Assembly: GCF_024296665.1 (NCBI RefSeq)
Contig: NZ_CP100762.1
Span: 2,232,001-2,296,000 of the forward strand
Direction of reading: 5' to 3'
DNA from: Salinilacihabitans rarus
Lineage (GTDB): Archaea; Halobacteriota; Halobacteria; Halobacteriales; Natrialbaceae
DNA: 64,000 nt
Shown here: piece by piece, positions 19,871-28,701 of the stretch
Numbering within the stretch: position 1 is the first letter of the stretch
How the letters are laid out: each line of letters starts with the position of its first letter
Made by a program: the position numbers and the translations under genes
Notes under the pieces: generated by a model
What the model was told of the DNA's origin: nothing
Databases searched by the model: none
Seen by the model: only the letters and a program-made list of their open reading frames with translations

Positions 19871-21931
19871 TCAGAACTCCTCGGCCGGCGGCGCGATCCC
19901 CTCGTCCCCGTCGCCGCCGTCTAAGTCGAACTCCTCGCGGACCTCCGCGATCCGGTCGCGGATGTCGGCGGCGAGTTCGAACTCGAGGTTGTTCGCCGCC
20001 TCCCGCATCCGTTCTTCGAGCTCCGCGACGTAGCGGGCGGCGTCGTCCTCGTCCGCGAGCGAGCGCCCGGAGACGTCCGAAGTGTCGGTCTTGCTCCCCG
20101 GCAGGTTGGTCTCGCCGACTTCCTTCTCGATCGTCGTCGGTTCGTGGCCGTGCTCCTCGTTGAACTCCCGCTGGATCCGGCGACGGCGCTGGGTCTCCTC
20201 GATGGCCGATTCCATGGCGTTCGAGACCGCGTCGGCGTAGAGGATCACCTCGCCGTTGACGTTCCTCGCTGCCCGCCCCATCGTCTGGACGAGCGTCGTC
20301 TCGCTGCGGAGAAAGCCCTCCTGATCGGCGTCGAGGATGGCGACGAGGCTCACCTCGGGGATGTCCAGCCCCTCGCGCAGGAGGTTGATGCCGACGAGGA
20401 CGTCGATCTCGCCCAGCCGCAGCGAGCGGATGATCTCGTGGCGCTCTAACGTGTCGGTCTCGTCGTGCATGTACTCGACGGCCACCCCGGCCTCCTCCAG
20501 GTACTCGGTGAGGTCCTCGGCCATGCGCTTGGTGAGCGTCGTCACGAGGGTGCGCTCGTCGCGTGCGACGCGCTCGTCGATGCGGTCCAGCAGGTCGTCG
20601 ACCTGCCCGCTGGCGGGCGAGACCTCGACCTTCGGGTCGACGAGGTGGGTCGGCCGGACGATCTGTTCGACGACCCGGTCGCTGTGCTCGTACTCGTAGT
20701 CGCCCGGCGTGGCGCTGACGTACAGCGTCCGGTCGGTCTTCTCCTCGAACTCCTCGAAGGTCAGCGGCCGGTTGTCGTAGCTCGTGGGGAGCCGGAAGCC
20801 GTTCTCGACCAGCGAGTCCTTCCGGGACTTGTCGCCGGCGTACTGGCCCCGGACCTGCGGGAGGGTGACGTGGGACTCGTCGACGACCGTGAGGAACTCG
20901 TCGGGGAAGTAGTCGAGCAGGGTGTACGGTGCCTCGCCCGACTCGCGGTCGGAGAGGTACAGCGAATAGTTCTCGATCCCCGAGCAGTAGCCCGTCTCCT
21001 GCATCATCTCGAGGTCGAACGTCGTCCGCTCCTCGATGCGCTGGGCGGCGATCAGGTCGCCCTGTCGCTCGAAGTACGAGATGCGTTTATCGAGGTCCTC
21101 GCGGATCTCCTCCATCGCCCGTTCGAGCCGGGACTCGGGGATCGAGTAGTGCTCGGCCGGGTGGATCAACGCCGCGGGCTCCTCGCTTTCGACCTCGCCT
21201 TCGAGGGGGTCGACCTTGCGCATCCGGTCGATCTCGTCGCCCCACAGCTCCACGCGGACGGCGTAGCGGCCGTACATCGGGAAGATCTCGATCGTGTCGC
21301 CGCGCACCCGGAACGTCCCCTGGGTGAAGTCGACGTCGTTGCGCTCGTAGTTCAGGTCCACCAGCCGCGCGAGCAACTCGTCGCGGCCGACCTCCTCGCC
21401 GACTTCGAGGCGCATCGCCATGTCGACGTAGTTGCGCGGGTCGCCCAGCCCGTAGATGGCAGAGACCGAGGCGACGACGATGACGTCCTCGCGGGTCAGC
21501 AGCGAGCGGGTCGCCGAGTGGCGCAGGCGGTCGATCTCGTCGTTGATCGAGGCGTCCTTGTCGATGTAGGTGTCCGTCTGCTCGACGTACGCCTCGGGCT
21601 GGTAGTAGTCGTAGTAGGAGACGAAGTACTCGACGGCGTTGTTCGGAAAGAGGGTCCGGAACTCCTCGTACAGTTGGGCCGCGAGCGTCTTGTTGTGGGC
21701 GATCACGAGGGTCGGCTGCTGGACCTCCTCGATGAGCCACGAGACGGTGTTGGTCTTCCCCGACCCCGTGACGCCGAGCAAGGTCTGTTCGTCCATCCCC
21801 GACCGAAAGCCCTCGGCCAACTGTTCGATCGCCCCGGGCTGGTCGCCCGCGGGCTCGAAGGGGGCGTCGACTTCGAACGGTCGGTCGACGTCGGGACGGT
21901 CCGGCTGGAGGGGCCCTTGCGCGTCGCTCAT
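19871..21931 (-). CDS. uvrB: Excinuclease ABC subunit B (UvrB)
   Basis: This 686-residue helicase-like protein verifies damage and positions UvrC in nucleotide excision repair. Visible features are Walker A GVTGSGKT (53-60), the beta-hairpin region with [20 protein letters not shown], the DESH motif ([16 protein letters not shown]) and helicase motifs V-VI ([39 protein letters not shown]). A C-terminal UVR domain ends the protein ([25 protein letters not shown]). The gene is complete, with an ATG start at 21931. It converges with the UPF0016 gene. Confidence 0.98.
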   Translation of the reverse strand: MSDAQGPLQPDRPDVDRPFEVDAPFEPAGDQPGAIEQLAEGFRSGMDEQTLLGVTGSGKTNTVSWLIEEVQQPTLVIAHNKTLAAQLYEEFRTLFPNNAVEYFVSYYDYYQPEAYVEQTDTYIDKDASINDEIDRLRHSATRSLLTREDVIVVASVSAIYGLGDPRNYVDMAMRLEVGEEVGRDELLARLVDLNYERNDVDFTQGTFRVRGDTIEIFPMYGRYAVRVELWGDEIDRMRKVDPLEGEVESEEPAALIHPAEHYSIPESRLERAMEEIREDLDKRISYFERQGDLIAAQRIEERTTFDLEMMQETGYCSGIENYSLYLSDRESGEAPYTLLDYFPDEFLTVVDESHVTLPQVRGQYAGDKSRKDSLVENGFRLPTSYDNRPLTFEEFEEKTDRTLYVSATPGDYEYEHSDRVVEQIVRPTHLVDPKVEVSPASGQVDDLLDRIDERVARDERTLVTTLTKRMAEDLTEYLEEAGVAVEYMHDETDTLERHEIIRSLRLGEIDVLVGINLLREGLDIPEVSLVAILDADQEGFLRSETTLVQTMGRAARNVNGEVILYADAVSNAMESAIEETQRRRRIQREFNEEHGHEPTTIEKEVGETNLPGSKTDTSDVSGRSLADEDDAARYVAELEERMREAANNLEFELAADIRDRIAEVREEFDLDGGDGDEGIAPPAEEF

Positions 21932-22412
21932 TGTCGGGAACAGGGCCTCGAACCACTTGACCCGCTCGCTGTCGGGGCAGCCCAGGGCACGGCCACCGCC
22001 CGGAACGTCTCCGCGAATCGGGAACGGGCGGCCGGGCCTGTACGTCGGCGACGACCGAGTCCCGACGGCCGCCCACGGTGCTCAACGAACGGCGCGACCC
22101 GAACCGTCTCCCGCTCCGTCCATCGGTCCGTCTTCCACTCGTTTCACGGTGCGGTCTCTCGTGATACCGGCACGATGCACGTGACGGGGAGGACGCCGGA
22201 ATCGAAAAGCGCCCAGTCAGTAGCGGGGGCAGTTTCGACATTGCCCGTGTCGCCGCTTCGCGTACGCGATCCCTGCCGTCCGAAGGCGACCCATACACCG
22301 ACGAACGAGGAGCCAACACGAGTAGCGGTCGCGAACGCCGTCCGGTCGGACCGGGGTTGCACGCCACTGCCCGCCCAACCGTTATGGACCCGCCCGCGGT
22401 GAACCCGACCGT
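21932..22412. other. Intergenic region upstream of uvrB, no gene seen
   Basis: About 480 bases separate the uvrB start from the decayed permease. GC and base composition are less biased than in coding DNA. I see no ORF with haloarchaeal codon character, no RNA gene and no clear repeat. It probably holds the uvrB promoter and the eroded front half of the permease gene, but I cannot recognise residues of it. Confidence 0.5.
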
Positions 22413-22836
22413 GACGGAGCAACTCCAGTCGTCTTCCTGCTCGCCGGCGTGATCCCCCTCGGCGCCGCGCTCGAGTCGACCGGCGGGTCGCAGTTCCTGG
22501 CCGACGCGCTGGTCGGGACCGCCGCGTACCTGCCGCCGATCGGAGTCCTGCTGCTTTTCGCCGTCGTGACTGGACCGCTCACGAACGTCATCACCCCGTG
22601 GCGACGGTGGTGCTGATGGCGCCCGTGGCGGTCGACGCCGCGGCGTTCTCGTTTCTCCTCGCGGAGATGTTCGCCTCCGCGACCTCGTTTACGACCCCGA
22701 TGGGCTACCAGACGAACCTGATGGTCTACGGCCCGGGGAAGTACACGTTCGCCGACTTCCTGCGAGTCGGCGGGCCGCTACAGCTCCTGTGGCGGTCGTC
22801 ACGACGGTCGGTATCGCCCTCATCTGGGGGCTGTGA
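22413..22836 (+). pseudogene. Decayed SLC13/DASS-type anion permease (C-terminal remnant)
   Basis: Reading across frames recovers the end of an SLC13-type divalent anion/Na+ symporter. The first block is VVFLLAGVIPLGAALESTGG with FLADALVGTAAYLPP (from 22428). The second frame gives ATVVLMAPVAVDAA, then FASATSFTTPMGYQTNLMVYGPGKY and ADFLRVGGPLQLL, and the last frame AVVTTVGIALIWGL with TGA at 22834-22836. Frame changes occur near 22598-22602 and 22789-22795. The segment between VDAA and FSFLL is shorter than in intact relatives, and the usual SNNA region is lost. No intact start is present. The order and spacing of conserved permease motifs make decay more likely than chance. Confidence 0.75.
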
Positions 22837-22853
22837 CTCCCTCGCCGGATCGG

Positions 22854-23984
22854 TCAGTCGAGCCGATCCAGAACCGCCTCGCGCTCGTAGGCCAGCGAGA
22901 GCGCCCGCGAGCGGCCTCGGCCCTCGACGTCGGCGTAGTCGGCGTCGATCAGCCCGAGCTGGTCGAGTTTGTTGACGATCTCGGAGTAGCGGGTGTAGCC
23001 GAGGTCGGTCCGCTCGCGGAACGCCTCGTAGACCTCGCCGGCCTGCGAGCCGTCGTGCTCGGCGATCACCTCCAGCAGGGCGCGCTCGTTCTCGGTGAGG
23101 CCGGCGAGGCTCCGCGAGAGGTTGACGTACTTCGAGGTCTCGTAGGCCTTCTCGACGTCCTCGAGTTCGACGACGCGGCTCGCGCGCATCTCGGCGTTGA
23201 GCCCCGCACGCCGAAGGAGGTCGATCCCCACCCGGAGGTCGCCGCTCTCGGCGGTGCGGTCCGCGACGTGCTCCAGGACGTCCCGCGAGATGACGCCGTC
23301 GTGGAAGCCCCGCTCGACGCGCTCGCCGAGGATGTCGACGATCTCGGGCTGGTCGTAGACGGGGAAGTAGACGTCCTCGGGACGGAAGACGCTCTGGACG
23401 CGCGAGTCGAGTTCGTCGATCACTTCGAGGGTGGGATCGGAGGAGACGACGATGACGCCGATCTTCGCGCCGGGGTGTTCCTCGTGGGCGCGCAGCAGCG
23501 AGTAGAGCGTGTCGGAGGCCTCGTTCTCGTAGAAGAGGTAGTTGACGTCGTCGAGCGCGACGACGAGGACGCGGTCCTCCTCGACGAGTTTCTCGGCGAT
23601 CTGGCCGAACAGTTTCTTGAAGGAGATGCCGCTGGAGGGCGGTTCGTAGTCGAACGTGCCCTCGAACAGCCGCGAGAAGACGGAGTAGCGCGTCGAGTTT
23701 ACCTGACAGTTGACGCGGATGGTACGGACCTCGCGGGTCTGGGCGCCGACCTCGTCGAACAGCTTCTGGATCCCCGTCGTCTTGCCCGTCCCGGGCGGCC
23801 CGCGGACCATGACGTTCAGCGGGCGCGACCCCCGGACCGCCGGTCGCAGCGCGTAGGTGAGGCTCCGCATCTGCGAGTCGCGGTGGCGGAACGTCTCGGG
23901 GACGTAGTCGATCTCGAAGACGTGCTCGTTCTTGAACACGGACTCGTCCCACGATAACATCCCCCCCTCGGGGTCGTCTGCCAT
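22854..23984 (-). CDS. Orc1/Cdc6-family replication initiator
   Basis: This 376-residue AAA+ protein has Walker A GPPGTGKTT (about 61-69), Walker B VVALDDVNYLF (about 142-152) and sensor I VVSSDP. A C-terminal winged-helix domain (about 290-376, with LTENERALLEVIAE and YSEIVNKLDQLGLI) ends the protein. Orc1/Cdc6 proteins bind origin recognition boxes and load the MCM helicase. Haloarchaea carry many paralogues, often not linked to an active origin. I found no recognisable origin repeat on either side, so this may be an origin-less paralogue. ATG 23984 is chosen over GTG 23996 because an AT-rich element (24006-24012) lies 27 bases before it. Confidence 0.92.
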   Translation of the reverse strand: MADDPEGGMLSWDESVFKNEHVFEIDYVPETFRHRDSQMRSLTYALRPAVRGSRPLNVMVRGPPGTGKTTGIQKLFDEVGAQTREVRTIRVNCQVNSTRYSVFSRLFEGTFDYEPPSSGISFKKLFGQIAEKLVEEDRVLVVALDDVNYLFYENEASDTLYSLLRAHEEHPGAKIGVIVVSSDPTLEVIDELDSRVQSVFRPEDVYFPVYDQPEIVDILGERVERGFHDGVISRDVLEHVADRTAESGDLRVGIDLLRRAGLNAEMRASRVVELEDVEKAYETSKYVNLSRSLAGLTENERALLEVIAEHDGSQAGEVYEAFRERTDLGYTRYSEIVNKLDQLGLIDADYADVEGRGRSRALSLAYEREAVLDRLD

Positions 23985-24062
23985 CACTTTCACCACGCTC
24001 TCGAAGCTACTTAGTTGTTTGCGCGGATACTGGAAATTCGGACCCGTGCGGGCTCACGACGG

Positions 24063-26087
24063 CTACTCGAACTTCTCCAGCAGTCGATCGTAGAAGGCGA
24101 CCTCGCCACCGGCCGACCGGCCCCCGTCGGCCTCGCCGGCCAGTTTCTCGACGATCAACTCCGGCGTCGAGCGCGCGAGGTGGTCCTTGACCGGCGAGCG
24201 GTTCACTTCGAGTTCGCCGTCGACCAGGCCGACGGCCTCGATGCCGTCGACGGTCACCGGGAAGTCGGCCGTCTCGCGGATCTCGCCGGCGAGGTGGGAG
24301 ACGAACACCGCCGTCGCGTCGTTCTCGTCGAGCGTCTCGAGGATGCCCGCGATGATCTTCGCGCTGGCCCCGGGTTCGGTGATGCTCTCCAGTTCGTCGA
24401 CGAGCACGAGCGACCCCTCGCCGCCCCCGGCGAGGTCGGCGAACTCCCTGACCGTGGACTCGAACGCCCCCGCGTCGAGAGTGCCCTGGGTCTTGGCGTG
24501 GTAGTGGAGGTCGTCGAACCGCCGCAGGCGCACCGACGCGGCGGGCACGGGAAACCCCATGTGCGCCAGCACGACGACGCTCGCGACGAGGTCGAGCGTC
24601 GAGGTCTTCCCGCCGCTGTTGACCCCCGAGAGCAAGGCGACGCCCGAGACCTCGTAGTCGACGGGATCGATCTCCGCGAGGGGTTCGTCCAGCAGCGGCG
24701 AGCGCCCGCCCTCGATCCGGAAGCCGACTCCCTCGCCGGCGTCCCAGACGAACTCCGGCATCGTACACTCGAAGTCGCGGGCGAACCGCGAGACGGCGAG
24801 TTCGACGTCGAGTTCGAGGGCGTCCCGGACGAGTCGCTGGGCACCCTCGCGCTGGGCGGCGAGGTCGGCGGCCAGTTCGCGCTTGAGGCGGGCGGCGCGG
24901 CGCTCCTTCGCGGCCGTCAGTTCCTCGCGCAGCCGCGAGACCGCGTTCTCGTCGCGCTCGACGGGAAACGTCGGCTCGTCGCCGAACGCCCGCCGGGCGA
25001 GATCCGCCTCGCCGGCGTCGAGATCGAGCGTCTCGATCAGGTGCTCGCGGGCGGCTTCGACGGCCGCGGCGTGGTCGTCGGCGAGTTCCCGGGAGAGCAG
25101 CGAGTCGACGCCGGCGCCGCGCTCGACCAGCGAGAGCAGGTCCGAGCCCTCGATCGTGACGTCCCGCTCGCGGATCGCCTCCCGCAGGCGGTCGTTGGCG
25201 ACGCTCTCGGCGGTGCCGACGGCCGCGTCGAGGTCGTCGACCGCCGCCGTCAGCCGGTCGAGTTCGTCGTCGCCCGCGACGGTGCCGTCGGCGGCGAGGC
25301 GTTCGAGGCCCGCTTCGAGCGCTTCGAGGTCGCAGTCGGCGTCGAGGCCGGCCGCGCGGTGGACGGCGGCGGCCGCCCGCAGGCTCTCGCGGTTGCGCGC
25401 GAAAAACGCCAGCGCGCGTTCGGGAACGATCTCCGCGGGGTCGTCGAGGGCGTCCGGCCGGACCCGGACGTCGCCGTCGACGGCCACGCCCGCGAACTCC
25501 TCGTCGAGGGCGACGACGGTCGCGTAGCCGCGCGCGAGTTCGGCCAGCCCCTGGGCGTCCTCGACCACCTCGACCGGGAGTTCGGGGACCGCCTCGCGGG
25601 CCTCGGCGTAGCGTTCGGCGTCGGTCGTCGCCAGACAGCGGTCGCGCACCCGGACGTCGCCGGGCGGTTCGAGCGGTTCGACGCCGGCCAGCGCGTCGAG
25701 TACGTCGGGGTCCGGGTCGCGCTGGATCGCCTCGCGGACGAACGCCCGTGCCTCCTCGATGCGCGACCGGCGCGAACTGGGGTAGAACGTCTCGAGGCGG
25801 GCGGCGCCGTAGCGGGTGACGGCCCGCTCCGTGCACAGCGAGAGGACCTCGCGGTAGACCTCGCGGGCGCGGTCGGTCGCGAGGAAGCCGCCGGGGTCGT
25901 CGTGCTCGCGGCGGATCGCCCCGCGCGCGATGCGCGCCGCGCGACCCCGCGTGATCCCCGGAGCGCGCGCGAGCGCCGCCACGTCGCCGGTCCTGAGCGC
26001 GCGCTCGGGGTCGTCGAGGTCCGCCAGCGCGCGGGCGGTCTTCTCGCCGACGCCCGGAATCGATTCGAGGTCCATCGACCGGCGCAT
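24063..26087 (-). CDS. MutS-family ATPase with N-terminal helix-hairpin-helix
   Basis: This protein of about 674 residues starts with a helix-hairpin-helix region ([22 protein letters not shown], then ARAPGITRGRAARIARG, about 8-56). A long helical core and a coiled, charged middle (about 380-420) follow. The C-terminal MutS ATPase has Walker A SGVNSGGKTST near residue 488 and Walker B SLVLVDELESITEP near 558. The mismatch-recognition Phe-x-Glu domain of MutS1 and the Smr domain of MutS2 are both absent. It resembles the haloarchaeal MutS5/MutS2-like group. A DNA structure-specific role in repair or recombination is likely but not proven. The start may be ATG 26087 or 26075, and it is divergent from the DUF192 gene. 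Confidence 0.82.
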   Translation of the reverse strand: MRRSMDLESIPGVGEKTARALADLDDPERALRTGDVAALARAPGITRGRAARIARGAIRREHDDPGGFLATDRAREVYREVLSLCTERAVTRYGAARLETFYPSSRRSRIEEARAFVREAIQRDPDPDVLDALAGVEPLEPPGDVRVRDRCLATTDAERYAEAREAVPELPVEVVEDAQGLAELARGYATVVALDEEFAGVAVDGDVRVRPDALDDPAEIVPERALAFFARNRESLRAAAAVHRAAGLDADCDLEALEAGLERLAADGTVAGDDELDRLTAAVDDLDAAVGTAESVANDRLREAIRERDVTIEGSDLLSLVERGAGVDSLLSRELADDHAAAVEAAREHLIETLDLDAGEADLARRAFGDEPTFPVERDENAVSRLREELTAAKERRAARLKRELAADLAAQREGAQRLVRDALELDVELAVSRFARDFECTMPEFVWDAGEGVGFRIEGGRSPLLDEPLAEIDPVDYEVSGVALLSGVNSGGKTSTLDLVASVVVLAHMGFPVPAASVRLRRFDDLHYHAKTQGTLDAGAFESTVREFADLAGGGEGSLVLVDELESITEPGASAKIIAGILETLDENDATAVFVSHLAGEIRETADFPVTVDGIEAVGLVDGELEVNRSPVKDHLARSTPELIVEKLAGEADGGRSAGGEVAFYDRLLEKFE

Positions 26088-26154
26088 TCGGTCGAACCGG
26101 GAAAAAACTCTCGCCCGACCCACGTTTTTGATCCCCGGCGTAGTACCGCAGGCC

Positions 26155-26724
26155 ATGCGTTCGCCGCCACGACTCCCCGCGATCGTCGCCGCAGTCGTTC
26201 TCCTCGCCGCCGTCGGCGGCTGTCTCGGCCCCGCCCTCGACGGCGAGGGCGACGACGAGACGGACCCCGGAGCGGACGAAAGCGACGGAGGCGACGGGAA
26301 CGCCACCGCGACGTTCCTCGCCGCGGAGGGGAACGCGACGGTCACTCTCGAAGTCGCCGCCACGCTCGAAGAACAGCGGGAGGGGCTGATGTTCCGCGAG
26401 TCGCTGCCCGAGGACCACGGGATGGTGTTCGTCTACGACGAGGCCGACGAGCGCTCGTTCTGGATGAAGAACACGTACGTCCCGCTGGACATGATCTTCG
26501 TCGCGCCGAACGGCACGGTGCTGAACGTCGAGCACGCCGACCCCGAACCCGACGCGTCCGACGGCGAACTCGAGCGCTACCACAGCGACGGGGACGCCCA
26601 GTACGTGATCGAACTCGAACAGGGGTTCGCGAACGAAACCGGCGTCGGGCCGGGCACCGAGGTCGTCTTCCACGACGACCTCGACGAGCGGGAGGAGAGC
26701 GTCGGCCGGCAGGGCGCTTTTTGA
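26155..26724 (+). CDS. DUF192-domain lipoprotein
   Basis: This 189-residue protein begins with a short signal sequence and the lipobox VGGC (Cys at residue 23), so it is probably lipid-anchored outside the membrane. A low-complexity acidic linker (DGEGDDETDPGADESDGGDG) follows. The DUF192 domain (about 58-189) has the family hallmarks GLMFRESLPEDHGMVFVY and FWMKNTYVPLDMIFV. The function of DUF192 is not established. The ATG at 26155 marks the start of the signal peptide, and the divergent HhH-MutS gene starts only 67 bases away. Confidence 0.85.
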   Translation: MRSPPRLPAIVAAVVLLAAVGGCLGPALDGEGDDETDPGADESDGGDGNATATFLAAEGNATVTLEVAATLEEQREGLMFRESLPEDHGMVFVYDEADERSFWMKNTYVPLDMIFVAPNGTVLNVEHADPEPDASDGELERYHSDGDAQYVIELEQGFANETGVGPGTEVVFHDDLDEREESVGRQGAF

Positions 26725-26746
26725 CTGCCCCGTGGTAGCACGGTGC

Positions 26747-28294
26747 ATGACCGACGACGCCCTCGACGCCCGCGAGTACCACGAGCGGACGAAACACTCC
26801 CCCGAGAGCGTCCGGGAGAGCGGCCACCGCCTCGACTTCGACAACAAACCCCGGCCGTACAAGGTCTACGAGGACCGTCCGCGTCGGTCGCTCGCCCGGT
26901 CGATCCGCCCGCCCCAGCAACCCGCACTCTCCGCGGTGGCCGAACCGACCGCCGACGGCCGCCCCGGCCGGCGACCCGACGTCGACGCGCTCACGACCCT
27001 CTGTTACGACGCCGTCGGGATCACGAAGGTGATCGAGCGCGCGGGGCGGACGCTGCGCTTCCGCGCGGCGGCGACCACCGGCGCGCTCTACCACGTCGAC
27101 CTGTACGTCGTCTGCGCCGACCTCGACGGCGACCCGGGCCTCGACGCCGGCGTCTACCACTTCGACCCGCGGACGCTCTCGCTCGACGTCCTCCGGGAGG
27201 GCGACCACCGCGGCGTCCTCGCGGACGCGACGGGCCACGAGGGGGTCGCGTCGGCGCCGGTCTCGGTCGTCGCCACCTCGACGTGGTGGCGCAACGCCTG
27301 GAAGTACCGCGAGCGGACCTTCCGGCACGCCTTCTGGGACTCGGGGACGACGCTCGCGAACCTGCTCGCGGTCGCGCACGCGCTCGACCTGCGCGCCGAG
27401 GTCGTGACGGGGTTCGCCGACCGCGCGGTCGCCGACCTGCTCGGGGTCGACCCCGCCCGCGAGGCGCCGCTGGAACTCGTCGCCGTCGGCGAGGGCGACC
27501 CCGCGCCCGACCCGCGATCGGTCGAGCCGATCGACCCGGCGACCGCGCCGCTCTCGCCGGACGAGCGGGCGTTCCCGCCGATCCGCGAGGCGTGGACCGC
27601 GGGCGTCCTCGACGACGGGGAGGCGGCCGCGGCGTGGCGCGCGGGCCGCCCGCCGGGACCCGTCGTCGGGAGCGCGCCGGACGCCCCGGACCGCGAGACC
27701 GTCGCCCTCGACCCCGTCGACCGCGAGACGGCGTCGAGCCGGCCGCTCCACCGGACGATCCGCCGTCGCGGCTCCTGCCGGGCGTACGAGCGCGACCCGA
27801 TCAGCTTCCGGAAGTTCTCGACGGTGCTCGACCGCGCCGTGCGGGGGGTCCCGATGGACGTCCGGCGCGCGGACGACCCGCCGCTGTCGTTCGTCGAGCC
27901 CTACCTCGTCGTCAACGGCGTCGAGGGGCTCGACCCGGGCGCCTACCGGTACCGGCCCGCGGCGGGCGAACTCGACCGCCTGCGACGGGGCGAGTGTCGC
28001 CGCGAGGCCGGCCACCTCGCGCTCGACCAGCGCCTCGGCGCCGACGCGGCCGCCTGCGCGTACTTCATGATCGACCTCGACGCCGCCACCGACGCGCTCG
28101 GCGACAGGGGGTACCGCGTCGCCCAGCTGGAGGCCGCCCTGACCGCCGGGCGACTCTACCTCGCGACGTACGCCCACCGCGACCTCGGCGGGACGGGGCT
28201 GACGTTCTACGACGACGTCGTCACCGAGTTCCTCGAACCGGCCGCGGCGGGGCTGACGCCGGCGTTCCTCTACACGATCGGACGTCCCGCGTGA
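26747..28294 (+). CDS. SagB-like double nitroreductase
   Basis: This 515-residue protein contains two nitroreductase-like halves. The N-terminal YHERTKHSPESV...RPYKVYEDRP segment is the usual opening of SagB/ThcOx-type proteins. The first fold follows, with WWRNAWKYRERTFRHAFWDSG and a linker. The second fold starts at RRRGSCRAYERDPISFRKFSTVLDRAV (about 341-367) and ends ATYAHRDLGGTGLTFYDDVVTEF. SagB relatives are FMN-dependent dehydrogenases that oxidise azolines to azoles in peptide natural products. No cyclodehydratase or precursor peptide gene is evident nearby, so the protein may act on its own or on a different substrate. ATG 26747 fits the family N-terminus. Confidence 0.8.
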   Translation: MTDDALDAREYHERTKHSPESVRESGHRLDFDNKPRPYKVYEDRPRRSLARSIRPPQQPALSAVAEPTADGRPGRRPDVDALTTLCYDAVGITKVIERAGRTLRFRAAATTGALYHVDLYVVCADLDGDPGLDAGVYHFDPRTLSLDVLREGDHRGVLADATGHEGVASAPVSVVATSTWWRNAWKYRERTFRHAFWDSGTTLANLLAVAHALDLRAEVVTGFADRAVADLLGVDPAREAPLELVAVGEGDPAPDPRSVEPIDPATAPLSPDERAFPPIREAWTAGVLDDGEAAAAWRAGRPPGPVVGSAPDAPDRETVALDPVDRETASSRPLHRTIRRRGSCRAYERDPISFRKFSTVLDRAVRGVPMDVRRADDPPLSFVEPYLVVNGVEGLDPGAYRYRPAAGELDRLRRGECRREAGHLALDQRLGADAAACAYFMIDLDAATDALGDRGYRVAQLEAALTAGRLYLATYAHRDLGGTGLTFYDDVVTEFLEPAAAGLTPAFLYTIGRPA

Positions 28295-28346
28295 CGCTTG
28301 CTGAGACAGGCGCGTGGGTTTTCCCCGCCGCGGCCCTAGCGGGGCC

Positions 28347-28550
28347 ATGGTACTCAGGAAACTGCTCGGCTCGCGGGCGACGCGCGCGTTCACCGTCGGT
28401 TCGGTCCTCCTCGAAGCCAAACGGGCCGTCGAGGGCGGCAACCGGTTCCGGGCGGCCGCGTTGCTCGTCGTCGCGGTCTTCGCCTGGAAGTGGACGGTGC
28501 TCGGCGTCGCCGCTCAGGGCGTCGTCAAACTGCTTCGGGCCGGGCGCTGA
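28347..28550 (+). CDS. Small membrane-associated protein
   Basis: This 67-residue protein has one hydrophobic helix (AAALLVVAVFAWKWTVLGVAAQGVV) after a basic N-terminus (MVLRKLLGSRATRAF). It lies on the same strand as the SagB-like gene, about 50 bases downstream. The family is not recognised. The ATG at 28347 and codon use support it as coding, and the frame is not the shadow of another gene. Confidence 0.55.
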   Translation: MVLRKLLGSRATRAFTVGSVLLEAKRAVEGGNRFRAAALLVVAVFAWKWTVLGVAAQGVVKLLRAGR

Positions 28551-28701
28551 TCGGCCGGCCTGCCGCCGCCGACGGCCGCTTCACCCCCGCGAACGGCCGG
28601 ACGCTGCCGGCCTCCGCTCCCGTGTGAGGCGAGCGCGCTCGCGGCCGGACGAGCGCCGTCGAAACGGTCACTCTTTTGTGACGATCGGCCGAAGCGCGCC
28701 C

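Noticed and set aside
23985-24062. Possible replication origin beside orc1/cdc6
   Set aside because: The spacer is only about 80 bases and lacks repeated origin recognition boxes; no other candidate was seen nearby.
24007-26862. Long open frames on both strands over the HhH-MutS gene
   Set aside because: Only the frame with HhH and MutS ATPase motifs is protein-like; the others are shadows of it.
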